NCBI GenBank assembly: GCA_922989275.2 | Contig: OV277859.1 | Span: 86,796,198 to 86,860,197 of the forward strand | Reading direction: 5' to 3' | From: Gari tellinella | Taxonomy: Eukaryota; Mollusca; Bivalvia; Cardiida; Psammobiidae | Length of the DNA: 64,000 nucleotides | In this document: one piece after another, positions 25,001-40,000 of the stretch | Numbering within the stretch: the stretch's first letter is position 1 | How the letters are laid out: every line of letters begins with the position of its first letter | Translations under genes and position numbers: made by a program | The notes under the pieces: model-generated | Databases searched by the model: none | The model's input: only the letters and a program-made list of their open reading frames with translations | Told to the model about the DNA's origin: nothing

Positions 25001-28000
25001 TACTTAAAGTCTGCTTAAAGCTTCCATCTTCCATGATACAGAAGATATTTCTTACAGTACAATTATATTCATAACTGTATATATCAGAACTATATGTATT
25101 TTCTTCGGTGGAGGAATTGATTAAATACATTAACCCTTTCACTCTTAATGACGTCATAAAGCACACTTGCAAACAGTTTTGATCCTGATCAGATGCTGCA
25201 CAATGTTGCGTTTGATCAGGTATCAAAACTGTTTGCCTCTTGTTTTGATATTACGTCAGTGAACTGCCTTAAGTTAACTTTGAAACAATATTGCAGACAA
25301 CAATATTGAAGCAGATGACATTAAAGCGGTGAAGGGTTAAAACTTCACAATAAATCTGATCATGAAAGGGTTAAAAGGTGTATCTATTGAGCAAAGTTAT
25401 CAAAGGATGGATCATGAATTTGAACTGCATTTATCAGATCAGTGCAGTTTTAGTTGTGGATTAAGAAAAGGTCATCTACAATGAAACAGAAAATTATTTG
25501 ATAATTTAACAGAACATGCTGGAAATAACATGGCTGTCAAAATTATGATTAATGAGTTTTAAATAGAAGTTTGTTTAGCATGAAAGTGGGATAAATTAGG
25601 AGAAAGTATTGATTTCTATTTTAACACTGTAATGGATATTATCTGGCTCAAAATTTGACAGAATATTTTTTTTTCATGAAGTTTTGTAGAGAGATTGGTG
25701 TTTTTTCGTAGAATTACCCCATTAGTTTAATGTTTCATCAGCATTTTGAAATATGATAAGATGTAATAAGCTGTGTACTGTTCGAAGAGATTGACAAAAA
25801 AAGAAACTTCGGTCCTTCTTACGGAACGTCGTATGACAAAACCAGTCATAAATCAAAACTTTAAAATATGCCTAATTTCTTATTTCTCCATCTAATCCTG
25901 TCATGTGAAACTGACATCTTTTTTGAAATCATCTTTTTCAAGATGATTATAAAGAGTTGTCACAAGACAGGACAAGATGGAGAACTAAATTATAATTGAG
26001 ACTTTTATAATCTGACTTGCGACAATATTTGTCATACAATATTACGTAAGACTGGCCCCTGGATTTAAAGGTATAATTGATCTGTGCCATGAGAAAACCA
26101 TACTTATTGCATCGCAAACACTTACGACCAAGACAAGCTACCACATTAGAGGCATAGGAACTGATCAAGATCAACACTGTTTGACACTCACAATTTTCCA
26201 CTGTTTTTCATTACCAAATGTTTTTGGCATTGCCAAGCCTAAGGTGACTACTGAACTTGATTTACATTGATTTGCTATGCTTTTAACTCATTCACTTCTG
26301 GAACTTTTAATGGACACTTCCAATGTCCAATTATGTCTAGTTCATTTTCTACTATTTAGGGTTGATTTTAACAAATCTTACAAAATGACAAACAGTGCAG
26401 ACCCTGATCAGAGGGCTCCTGTAGGAGCCCTCTGATCAGGGTCTTCACTGTTTGTATAGGACAAGTGTACTCCTTACATGTACACTGTTTGTTCATAACG
26501 AGTATACTCGTCGCTAGGGTTGAATGTGTTAATACAATTTTCTTATGGCATGGATTATAATATATTGGAGCAGCTTTTGTATCTGTCCGCACAAGAATGA
26601 TTCCATTTCGCCTTGATCCTAACTCTCTTCCCTTAAATGGCAATGTTATAGTCACAAGGAGTGGCCAGGTTAATATCACAAGAGATGGCCAGTTATGATT
26701 TGTGTGAAAATACCAACAAGACCTGAAGACATATTGTAAAGGTCTGCATTCACCCAATACCCCATGGCTTGTTTCTAGTATTGAAGAGAGTTGATGACTT
26801 AAAGCAGATTGAAAGTAAAGCAGAATGCTCCCTAAGGTACATTCTGCTTTGATTTCAGCCTGCTTTTAGCTACCATCTGCTGTTTTCGTCAGTTGATGAA
26901 TGAATTAAAGGTGCGTCAAAAGCTTCCATCTGCAATGATATAGAAAATACTCCTTATGTTACATACCGGTAGTCATGACTACATGTAACAGTGCCGTATA
27001 TAAATTGGGACTATTTTCTGCAGTGGATGAATAAACTAAAGGTGCATCAAAAGCTGTATTTATAGGGTAATGGGTTAACCCTTTACCTGATAGCATATAT
27101 TAAATTATTAAATTGGAACTATTTTCTTCAGCGGATGAATAAATCAGATTCGCTAAAAGTCGCTTCTATGGGGTAAAGGGTTAAGCAGCCACATGTCTTT
27201 AACAAGATTTAAACTTCAAACAATAATCAATTAACACTTATATGACTGTAATTTCTTTCAGGATAAAGAGAAAAAAGAAGCAAGAATAGAAGAAGAAGAA
27301 GAGGAAGCAGCGAAGAAAAAAGAAAAAGAAAATAAGCCAGGATATGATGGAACTTGGTACACAGATATTAGTCTAGAGTATGTGTTTGTTTCATGTACAG
27401 TTCATCATGCAGGGAATAGAGAATGTGTTCTTGGATATTTTTGAAAACCATGTTTAATAAGTTGTTGATAGAAAAGGGAAAACGATACGTTAATCTTTGT
27501 ATTACATTTTATGTTCCAAATTTTGTTATACTGTGCTCCCTCTCTACAACGACACCCAATGAGAGACACAGATAGTGTGTTGTTCTGAGGGGGTTGTTAT
27601 AGGGAGGAAAAGTAAGACCTGGCTTACATTTGCAAACAGCTTGAATCCATTTCAGATGTCTCCATCTGCGTCGTCTGATCTGAATTCAAGCTATTTGTCT
27701 CTCGTCATTATATATCTTCTTTCAAAATTTCCACTTAAATGAAATTTGAGAAAAAAAACAGCAGACAACAATTTTAAGCAGTCAATATTGCAGCAGTAAA
27801 AGTGTTAGACATAAGTGTCCTGTTTAGGAAACTGCGGCAAGGGTCATTGTAAGGAGGGAGTAGTTGTTGGGAGAGCCGTTGTAGTGAGGGAGCACTGAAG
27901 AATTAACCCATTACCCCATAAATACGCCTTTTTACAACTTTCATTTATTCCTCCGCTGAAGAAAAAAGTTTCAATTTATTCAGCCTGGAATATGCAGGAT

Positions 28001-31000
28001 AAGAAATATTTTCTATATTCAAACAAATGATAGCTTAAAGTAGGTTGAAAGTTAAGTAGAATGCGCCCAAAGGTGCATTCTGGTTTACTTTCAACCTACT
28101 TTAAGAAGTCACCTTATTTCAAAATTAGAAACATGCTATGGGGTAATGGGCTAAAATCAGGGTGTTTTCACCCTTAGACTGCTGAATTTCAAAGTGTACT
28201 CTTCTTAATGATGAAAATATTGCCATGATTTATAAAAAATCTGTTAAAACTCCTCATGCTCTAATATAGACTGCAGGTCCTGATCAGAGGGCTCATTCCG
28301 GAGTCCTCTGATCTGGGTCAGCATTGTTTGCAAATGATGTTTATACTCATTTCTCGCACATGAGTCTTTTATCAGAAATTTGATGTCAGTTTGAAAACTC
28401 TGCATTTTAAGGGTTACTATATATTTTGGGGCATTGCTTTTTTGTAGAGAAATTGAGACGAGAAAAGCACGGCAGCTGAGGGAGATTGAAGAAGAATATG
28501 AAAAAGATAAAGAGTAAGTCAAACATGCTGTCAATGGCTGTCATATTTCTTCCACTGAATATTCATACATGTATATTAAACTCCGCCCACCATGAATATC
28601 TATCATCTGAACTATTGCAGTAGCTAATAAATAATAGATCTTCCCAGGAAAAAGTGCAGACTAATGTCAGACGTATCATATATGAAAAACAGCGTAGACC
28701 CAGATCAGACAGCTCCTGAAGGAGCTGTCTGATCTTGGTCTACACTGTTTTAAAAAGTTTTGACATGTTAATAGCAGAAGAAGGGTTGAAAGAGAAAACT
28801 GCAGAAACTTAGCTGCTATTTGTAGCATAGAAGTAAATCGGAAGGCTCTTGGGGGAACTTTCTCCATTAGTTTTGTTCTGCAACAAGAGACTGTATGTTA
28901 TATTAGGGAGATGTCAGATTTTTTTCAGACCTTTTAACTCATTATTCCATAGCCTATTTCTAGTATTGAAGATAGGTGACCACTTAAAGCAGGCTGAAGG
29001 TAAAGCATAATTCTGCTTTACTTTCAGCCTGCTTTAAGCTACATTGTGCTAGGAAATGGACTCTTTTTCTTATTGTGCACAATTATGACTATAACTTGGA
29101 ACTATTTTTTTCAGTGGAGGAATAAATTAAAGGCATAAAAAGGCACATTTATGGGGTAAAGGGTTAAGCCACCTATCAAGATGTGGCCTCTTATTATATA
29201 AATGATAGTTTTGAATGTTTTATGCTGTAAGGTGTTGGGTATCAAGTGTCTTTTTGAATGTTATGCTGTTTGAAGATTCAAGTTTTATGTGAGCATTATG
29301 GCTATTGATTTCAGATTCTTTGAGGAGAAATCAGCATTTACACCTGAGTCCAGGGTGAAAGCACACAAGAAGCAGGAAGAAATAAAGGGAAGAGATCAAA
29401 AGAAAGAGTAAGTCTGAAATGTTCCATTTCGCCATGGCCTATTCTAGTTTTAAAGACAGGTGACTGCTGAAAGTAGGTTGAAAGTAAAGCGGAATGCGCC
29501 TTAAGGCCAGCTACCGCATCAAAGACACAGTGGCTGATCTTGATCTACACTGTTTAACACCCACATGTATCTAAAGCATTTTGTGAACCTGTATTAAATA
29601 TAGTATTTGGCAGTGTAGACCAAACTCAGATTATACAAAGGCTGGGATGACAAAGGTGCGGGTCTGTACAGTGTTGTAATGTTTCGTCATGACACAGCTC
29701 ATATTTTAATTCTTGCACATAGGTATGCTATGTACTGGTCAATATTTTACCCATTTGTGCCTAGCGTCCCATAAAAGGGACATGTGTAAACAGTGTAGAT
29801 TCTAATCAGACATCACATTATGTGGCATCTGATCAGAGTCTACACTGTTTGCTTGTAGGAATTTCAATATTGAACAAAACAATAATGAAAATTTAGACCA
29901 GGTACCCCCTAAGAAAAAATTGGACTTATCCAATATACAAGCATGAAAAAATCCACTGGGTTGAGTTGATACAAGGTTAACTGTAGATCTTTATTTGCAG
30001 GTTGATAAAGAATCCACCCAAACCTCCAAGACGCCTGTTCACAGATGATGGAAGGCCACTTAATGTCAATGAATCTAAGTAAGTAACTATTTATGCTTTA
30101 TATGGATGACTGGTGGTACTATAGTTACATACGTCCTAACATAACGGTAGTAAACTCTCTGCTAGGATATAGAAAATATTTCTCATGGTGACTGAGTAAA
30201 GAGGAACTGTTTTTTTCTTATGAGAGGAATAATTTAATGGCATTTAAGGTGTATTTATAGAGTAATAGGTTAATTATTGGAACATGCTTATAAATGAAAG
30301 GATTCTTGCAAAAATACGTTGATAATCATAGACAGTTCAGATATAAAGATATATATATAAAAAAACTCCCTCCAGGATGTGTCTGGTATACTGTTTGCCT
30401 ATCACCCATTTATATGTGTCTGTAAATTGGTAGTTATTCTTCAGCGAACCAATTCTTTATACCCTCAAGAACCAAAGAATCCGAAAACATTTCTTCTATC
30501 GCATAAGTCCCCTACTTTGGAGCTTTATTAGATTATGGTGTCACGATAAAGACAAACAAACGGCCCACTTGTGCTCACTACATCATTATTTTACTGATAA
30601 AACTCCCATTTCTCCTTGAAGTCCTGTGTAATATCAAGCTGTATCATTGTTTTATGCCATTGCGTGGGGAGTTGACATTTCAGATTTTACATGGAAATAA
30701 TAAACAATGCTTCTAGTTTTGAAATTCTTAATTTTCAACTTTTTTATGCCCCTGGCATCGACAGATGCGGGAGCATATAGTAATCGTCCTGTCCATCCGT
30801 CCGTCCGTCCGTGCTTACGGGAGGGTACTTACGTGGCTAAAATTCTTAGCCCCATAATTGAAAAACATTAACCTGGCCGTCTCTTGTGACATTAACCTGG
30901 CCATTTCTTGTGACATTAGCCTGGCCATTTGTGGGACATAGGGTTAGGGGTAGGGTTAGCCACCAGATCAATATTTTTCAAGTTAGAGCAAAAAATAAAT

Positions 31001-34000
31001 TGTTGCTTGTGTGGCTAGCCACCCAAAAGATTACTATAGAAAATAGCCACATAAGTATCCTCCCGTTAGAACGTCCGTCCGTCCGTAACCAGGTTAAGTA
31101 GATTTTACCGTTTCGTCTAGCAACAACACCACTTATTCAAATGCTTGGATACTTATACAGTTGTTGCCTTGGACCATTCCCTAGCCACCAATAATACCCA
31201 ACATTGATTTTGACCTTGACCTCATTTGGACTTAGAATATTTTGAGTGGGCTATTTCTTGGTTAACTAGATTTTACCGTTTCGTCTAGCATCAACACCGC
31301 TTACTCCAATGCTTGGATACTTATACAGTTGTTGCCTTGGACCATTCCCTATCCACCAATATCACCCAACCTTGATTTTGACCTTGACCTTGACCTAATT
31401 TGGACTTAGAAAAAATTCAAAATATACTGTCACGGTTGCCACCTGGGGCATAAGCGTTTATTGAACGCGCAGTCTTGTTTCTTTCATTAATAATATCCTT
31501 TAACCCATTATCCCATAGCCTGTTTCTAGTTTTGAAAATATGTGGCCATGCACTTACAGCAGGTTAAAAGTAAAGCAGAATGTGCCTTAAGGCACATTTT
31601 GCTTTACTTTCAGCCTACTTTAAGCTATTACCTGTAAGAATATAGAAAATACTTTAAAGGATATTTATTTATGTCATATAAATTGGAACTATTTTCTTCA
31701 GTAGTGGAATTAATTAAAGGCGTAAAAAGTTGTATTTATGGGGTAATGAGTTAAAGGGTATAAGGAGTACAGGCAGTATATTTTAGAGATCAGAACATTA
31801 GAATATTGACCTCATGGGTCTGAAATGTTTTTATGATAGCAGATTAACCCATTACCCCATAGCCTGTTTCTAGTTTTGAAGATACTAAAATAATCTACAT
31901 AAAGCAGGTTGAAAGTAAAGCAGAAGGCACCATAAGACGCATTCTGCTTTTCTTTCAGCCTGTTTTAAACCATTATCTGCTAGAATTTAGAAAATATTTC
32001 TTATGATACATATTGATGATTGTAAAAATTGGATCCATTTTCTTTAGTGGAAGAATAAATGAAAGGCGTAAAAAGGCGTATTGATGGGGTAATGGGTTAA
32101 TAAAGAATAAAATTGAAGCATAAGCACTCCTGTAGGAGCCTTCATGTCAATTTTGTTCTGTCAAAATGTCCAATATGTAACTGAGAAAAACAGCAAACAA
32201 CAACTTTAAGCAGACGGTATTAAAGCTGTAAAAGCGTTAGACATAATTGTCTTATCTAGGGAACTGCAGCAAGGGTCATTGGAAGGAGGGAGTCATTGTT
32301 GGGAGGGCCGTTGTAGGAATGGAGCACTGAATTTGTATATTCTGGGTACCCACACTTAAAATTGTTATTCCTATTGACAGAAATGTATCTTTTCTATCCC
32401 AATTTACCAATGATATTGTCTTCATAGACCATTATAAATGAAATTGTGAAATTGCTTGGTAAATTTAATTGCTTATAGAAGCCAGGGGAGACATTTAGGA
32501 CGCCTTTATCACTAAATTATCAGCCACTGATGAGATTGTTTCTTTACTTTTTGCATGCTGGGTAATTTTTATGTATTTAACAATTGTCGTCTGCTACTGT
32601 TCTAAAAATAGAATTTTCAAAATTTCTTTTCAAAATAGCCTGCTTTGAGTGTCAAACAGTTTGGATCCTGATGAGACACTCCATTATGCGGCGTCTCATC
32701 TGGATCCAAACTGTTTGCAAAGGTAATGGCTAAAGGATATATCCACTACTAGCATGGTAAGAGTTAATTAAAGTTCAAAATCATACAGAAAAATTGAAAA
32801 ATTAGGGCAATGTTCTCAGAAAAGTAGAGAAAAAAATCTTGATCATCTCATAACCTCGCATCGGAGTCGTTTTTCAATTATTAAAGTCCTAATGATTCCA
32901 CTCAACTGTAGGTGTTTGACAGCTCATTAGAATGGTCTATATTGTGAACTGCTATTTACCAATTATCGTTTCCAGATGAATTTAATAAGAAGCCAACATA
33001 ATAAGGTAATAGGAGACGATATACAGGAGAAAATTGTTATTTGCTTCCATATACAGTAAAAACTTGATACTTCCAACTCCCTTAACCCTTTCAACCCTAA
33101 ATATCTCTTGTGGGTATTTATTATCCTTTTGGACTCTTCTTGTACATGCATTTTGAACCAGTCTACTGTTCAATTTTTGGTATGACAACAAAAAGCATTG
33201 AAAATATCAAACTCCTGTAGGAGCCCTCTGATCAGGGTCTACACTGTTTACATATGTAATCAGTAATCTCTACAGAGGGCTGTAGGTTTGAAAGCGTTAA
33301 ATCAATCTTACCAGTATTTCAGAACCTGAATTTCGATGAGTTGATCTTTTTTAAATCAAACATACTCGTATTGCAAAGCTAAACGTGGCAAAGCCTGGGG
33401 TTTTAACTTTGAAATATAGGTATGTTCAAAGTAACGCTAGCTCTTATTTTCCTAGTTTTGATTGTATCTAGCCCTTTACCCCATAACCTATTTCTGGTTT
33501 TGAAAACACATGACCACTTAAAGCAGGTTGAAGGTAAAAGCAGGTTGAAGGTAAAGCAGAATTATCTTAAAGGAGCATTCTGCTTTACTTTCAACCAGGA
33601 TCATCTTGAAATTCAATGGAAAATCCTTCTACTACCTACAGCGTTCCCTCTCTACAAAGACATCCAATGGGAGACCAAAATTGTGTGCGTTGTTCAGAGG
33701 GAGTTGTTATAGGAAGGGAAATTGACTTACATTTGCAAACAGCGTTATGCAGCGTCTGATCTGGATTCAAGCTGTTTGTCATTTGTCATTAAGTTTTTTC
33801 TGTCAAAATGTCCATTATGTAACTTTGAGAAAAACAGCAGACAACAATTTTAAGCAGACTACAATGCAGTCTCGAAAAGGTTAACATAATTGTCCTGTTT
33901 AGGAAACTGCGACAAAGAATCGTTGTAAGGAAGGAGTCGTTGTTGAGAGGGCAGTTTTAGGGAGCGAGCACTGTATTTATGTTCAGGACTTTCAAGATTG

Positions 34001-37000
34001 GGACTACTCACCTCAGTGTAGAGTTGTACAATGGTGTACAGTAACACCTGTCTATTACGACCACTTAATTCTGTAAAATCTCAGGTGTTTAAGGCAGGTG
34101 ACTGCTGAAAGCAAGCTGAATGTAAAACAAAAAGCTACCTCATGAGCTTTATGTTTTATTTTCACCTTGCTTTAACCCTTTCAACCCTAGTCCCGCATAT
34201 AGGCGTCCTTTTCAAACAGTATACATGTGAAAAGTGCACTTGTCCTATGCAAACAGTGAAGACCCAGAGGAGCCCTCTGATCACTGTGATCAGGGTCTTC
34301 ACTGTTTGTCATAATGCCAAACATTGACAAAAACAGCCCATAAAAGTCAGAAATGGACTAGACTAAAATGGAAACTGGTATTGTCCATTTAAAGTTTCAG
34401 GGAGGAAAGAGTTAAGCTAGCTGTCGCCTGTCTTTTTTACAATCAATAGGCCTTATTTATAACAGTAGTTATAGTGAGGCTGTGCTGTACATGTATTTCT
34501 GAAGTAAAGGGCTAGAGCCTTGTTATATATCTTGCTTTTAATTGCAGAATTGATTTCAAGCTTACGGAAGATGATACAGGGAACAGCTATATTCTGGATT
34601 ACCAATGCTATAAGTAAGTATTGTTTATACCCTATACCTCGTAGCCTGATACTAGCTTTGAAGACAGATGACCACTTAAAGCAGGTTGAAAGTAAAGCAA
34701 AATGCGCCTTAAGAGCCTGCATTCTGCTTTACTTTCAACCTGCTTTAAACTATAATCTACTAGGATTTAGAACACATTTCCTCTGGTAAATTTTCATGAC
34801 TGTATGAATTTGAAGTATTTTCTTTAGTGTAGGAATAAATTAAATGCGCTAAAATGCGCTTCTATGGGGAGAAAGGGTTAATGCAGGATAAAAGTTATGC
34901 AGAAAAGTTTTTACATTGAAAAGTGTGACACAATTCAGTGTAATCTAATAAAAAAAACTTGAGATCATTGAACTATTTAATTGCACTATCTGACACTTGC
35001 TTCTATTGAGTAAATTTGTCATTTGCAACTTTAATCCTCTCCTGCTAATGATGCCTGGACTATAATTTTCAAATGGCGTGGCTTTTGATTGATGCTTAAT
35101 TAACCATTTCCCCCATAGAAATGCTTTTTTAGCACTTTTAATTTATTCCTCCACTGAAGAAAATATTTTTCCAATATATACAGTCATTAACATGTACCAA
35201 AATAAATATGGTATTTTCTATATCCTAGCAGATGGTACCTTAAAGCAGGCTGAAAGTAAAGCAGAATGTGCCTTAAGGCGCATTCTGTTTAACCTTTAAC
35301 CTGCTTTAAGAGGTCACCTGTCTTCAAAACTAGAAACAGTCTATGGGGTAAAGGGTTAAGTAATCTGTTCAAGATCCATGCTGATTAACTTTTGTGTTTC
35401 AATTATGTTCAATAATAAACATATCTAAAGTTTTGAAAAGAAATGCAGCGAAGCATACTGAAACAGTTGACACTATATCAGGTGGAAGAGAATACATGTA
35501 TATCTTAAATCAATAATATTATTCAGAATATCTGACTGGTATGGATCCTAGTAACCAAACAAAATTGCTTCATAGATATTTTTACACATTTAGTTTATTC
35601 CTCCACTGAAGTAATTTTATTACTGTAAATAGCTCTACTTTAAACAGTTATGAATATGTATCTTATCTAGCACATGAGAATTCAATTCAAAGTGCACTGA
35701 AATACTTTCTTGCTTTTTGTTCTGCTTAGGGAACACTTTTCTGTAGTTTTTCTTTATTGCCAAAAGTGTAAAACACTTGTATCTGATTCTATGTTTAAGG
35801 CTTAAGGCACTGCTTAAAGCAAGATAAATGTAAAACAGAAAGCTTTTTAAGGAACTTTTTGTTTTACTTTTATCTTGTTCGAAAATTCGGTTATAATTGT
35901 GCTCTTAAAAGCACTTCCCTGGAGGAAAGAATTAATCCAATCATGCCTGCACTTTTATATTGGGATATATTTTAAGGGTTCATACAGGACTCAAGATAAC
36001 TAGGAATATAAGCTTGAAATTTTCAACATTTTTTGCCTTTTTGTTTCCACCAATTTCTATTTTTAATGGCTTAAGTTATTATCCCCTGCCGAAAGGCAGA
36101 GGGATACTGTTTTAGGTCTGTCCGTCCGGCTGTCCGTGCGTGTGTGCGTGCGTCCGTCACGTTTTCCGTCCGCAACTGTATCTCCGAAACCTATAAACAG
36201 ATTTGGATTAAACTTGGTATACTTATTTGTCATCATAGGAGCACCGTGGGAAATCAAAATTTTTTCAGAAAATTTTAGGAATTTATGAGTTATCTGCCCT
36301 TTTTGTGTTAAAAATGCCGTCCGTGCGTCCGTCACGTTTTCCGTCCGCAACTGTATCTCCGAAACCTATAAACAGATTTGGATTAAACTTGGTATACTTA
36401 TTTGTCATCATAGGAGCACCGTGGGAAATCAAATTTTTTTCAGAAAATTTTAGGAATTTATGAGTTGTCTGCCCTTTTTATGTTAAAAATGCCATATTTA
36501 ACAGTTTTTACACTCTAGCAACTACAGTATTCAACATATTTTGTTTATACTTGCACACATTGTCTATAAGTACAAGTTCTTGCATGTGTGCAATTATTGT
36601 AAAAAAAGGATACTTGTGACAAGAGTTATCTGCCCTTGATGTACTTAGAAATGCTAGAAAATGCTTTATTTTGGTATTGTTTACATACTAGAGCCAATAA
36701 ATATGCATGGATTTTTGAAAAAACTTTCTTGAATTATGTATGGCTATTAGTTTTCAAATGAATTTGATTATTATTGAAAACGGAGAAATTAGTCATGAGT
36801 TATCTGCTCTTGATAAGTAAAAAAAGCCATATTTAACTGTTTTTACTCTCTGGCAACTACAATTATGGATGGATTTAAATGATACTTGCACACGATGTCT
36901 ATAAGTAAAAGTTCTTGAAGGTGTGCAATTATTGTCAAAAAAGGATACTTGTGGCAATAGTTATCTGCCCTTGATGTACTTTGAAATGATAGAAAATGCT

Positions 37001-40000
37001 TTATTTTAAAATTGTTTACATCCTAGTATCTATAAATATGCATGAATTTTGATAAAACAAATTCTTAAACTATGTATGGCTATTAGTATTAGTTTTCAAA
37101 TAATTGTTATCATTTTTGAAAACGGAGAAACTAGTCAACAGTTATCTACCCTTGATGAGTAAAAAAACACCATATTTATCAGTTTTTACCATCTAGAAAC
37201 TAGTCTTTAATGGATTTTGATTTAACTTACACATGATGTATATAAATATAAGGGTAGCAATTATTGTCAAAATAGGATACTTTGTGGCAAGAGTTATCTG
37301 CCCTTTATGTACTTAGTAATGCTCAACATGGCTTTATTGTTTACATGCTATTGTGTACAAATGTGAATGGATTTTGAAAAACAAATTAAATCATATATGG
37401 CTATTATTTATAGAATGAGTTCAATTATTATCGAAAATGTGCAAATTAGTCAAGAATACTCTGCCCTTGATGAGTTGAAAATGTGTTTACACTCTAGTAA
37501 ATTCTACAGTTCTGAATTTTTTTTTATCTCACCTGGCACGAAGTGCCAAGGTGAGCTTTTAGGATCGCTGGATGTCCGTCGTCCGTCCGTCCACAATTGG
37601 TTCGTTAACACTCTAGCAGCTACAAATATCATCCAATCTTCATGAATCTTGATCACAATGTTTGTCTAGTAGAAATCTAGGCCAAGTTCGAATGTAGGTC
37701 ATGTTGGGTCAAAAACTAGGTCACTAGGTCAAATCATTGAAAAACCTTGTTAACACTCTAGAGGTTACAAATCTCATTGGATCTTGATGAAATTTGATCA
37801 GAATGTTTATCTCAATGATATCTAGGTCAAGTTTGAATGTGGGTCATGTCCGGTCAAAAACTAGGTCACTAGGTCAAATCATAGAAAAACCTTGTTAACA
37901 CTCTAGAGGCTACAAATCTCATTGGATCTTGATGAAACTTGGTCAGAATGTTTGTCTCCATGATATCTAGGTCGAGTTCGAATATGGGTCATGTCTGGTA
38001 AAAAACTAGGTCACAAGGTCAAATCATAGAAAAACCTTGTTAACACTCTAGAGGCTACAAATCTCATTGGATCTTGATGTAACTTGGTCAGAATGTTTGT
38101 CTCATTGATATCTAGGTTAAGTTTGAATATGGGTCATGTCCGGTCAAAAACTAGGTCACTAGGTCAAATCATAGAAAAACCTTGTTAACACACTAGATGC
38201 TTCAACTATCATTGGATCTTGATGAAACTTATTCAGAATGTTTGCTTAATTGATACCAAGGTCAAGTTCGAATATGGGTTATGTCCGGTCAAAAACTAGG
38301 TCACAAGGTCAAATCATAGAAAAACCTTGTTAACACTCTAGAGGCTACAAAACATATTGGATCTTGATGAAACATGGTCAGCATGTTTGTCTTATTGATA
38401 TCTAGGTCAAGTTTGAATATGGGTCATGTTCGGTCAAAAAGTAGGTCACTAGGTCAAATCATAGAAAAACCTTGTTAACACTCTTGAGGCTATAAATTTC
38501 ATCTGATCTTTATTCACTTTGGTCAGAATGTTTGCTTAATTGATACCAAGGTCAAGTTCGAATATGGGTCATTTAGAGTAAAAAACTAGGTCAATAGGTC
38601 AAATCATAGGGGAAACTTGTTAACACTCTAGCTGCTTCAACTCTCATTGGATTTTATTGAATTTTGCTCAACATGATTGCCTCATTGATATCTAGCTCAG
38701 TTAATTTTGAATGATGTCTGGTTGAAAACTAGGTCACTAGGTCAAATCAAAGAAAAACAGTGTTAACCTTTTGGAAGCTACAAATCTCACTAGATCTGCA
38801 TGAAATATTGTCAGAATTTTTGCCTACATCAGATCTAGGTCAAAATCAAATATGGATTGTGTCCGTTCAAAAACTAGGTCAAATCATAGGAAAATCTTGT
38901 TTACACTCTAGAGGTTGATTGTGGGTCATGGCCAGTCATAATCTAGGTCACTATAGGTCAAGTTTGCCATGGTGTACCAGGTGAGAGATTTAGGGCCATA
39001 GTGGCCCTTGTTTAATAATACTTGCACACAATTATAAGTTCTTGAAAGTGTTTAATTACTGTTGAATTTGAATCAAGAGTTACCTGCCCCTGTCATACTT
39101 AGATTTATAATGCTACAAACGGCTTTATTTTTTGTATTGTTTAGGCTTAAAATTGATTGGATTTTATAAAACTTTGTAAAAAGCTTTTCAATGTTGATCT
39201 TTAAAGACAGGTGATCACCATTTGCCCCTTCCTCCCACATTAAAGTTTGCCACTTTCTTCTGGACAATCGCTGCGGCAGGGAATATCAGCTCTAAGGTGC
39301 TTGTTAGAATTGTAATGAGTAGTCACAGCATAGAGTATGATGGAGAAATACTATTAACTCATTATACCCTGAAACTTCTAATGGACAATTCCAGTTTGCA
39401 ATAAAGGCTGGTCCATTTTAGACTATTTAGGGTAGTTTTTTGTAATAAATTGCAAAATTGACAAACAGAGAAGTTCCTGATCAGAGGGCTCCTGCAGGAG
39501 CTCTCTGATCAGGGACTTCACTGTTTGCATAGGAAAAGTGTACTCTTCATAAGTCACATTTTGGTAAAGGACGCATATATGCATCACTAGGGTTCATTGA
39601 CTTAAAGATAATTATAATAGACAAAGTTCATTTATAAAGCTGAATCAAAATTATATCTTTAAGTCTTTGCATGCTGGGTAAATTTTCATCTGCAACAGTT
39701 GGTCTCTACTACTGTTAAAAAAATAGATTTTCATAATTCTTTTCAAATCGGGGTCAGAGTGTCAAACAATTTGGATTCTGATAAGATGCTACGGTATGCA
39801 GTGTCTCATTAGGATCCAAACTGTTTGTGAAGGTTATCATGGTTTCGCGATAGCATGCTATTTAGAGTTACATGTAATAGCCCATAATGTAGACCAAGAT
39901 GAGAAGTTTTTGTTAACTTGTTTCAACTGGAACTATAATTATTTAGTGCTGCCAAGTATTTGTCCCTTGCAACAGGGTAGACCCTGATCAGAATTGGATC

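Larger units (their letters stand above)
24660..25380. mobile_element. T1 MITE carrying two nested TTAA MITEs
   Basis: T1 pieces CTTTACTCCATAGTGTG (24663), AAAGCAGGTTAAACATAAAG (24954 on) and GGAGGAATTGATTAAATACA (25110). They are interrupted at 24715-24954 by T2 and at 25130-25340 by T3. Confidence 0.8.

Noticed and set aside
33422..33712. Frames with peptides such as [13 protein letters not shown] and SNSLDPDET found at many places
   Set aside because: They are translations of the HA and HK hairpins of T1, T2 and T3 MITEs, not conserved proteins.
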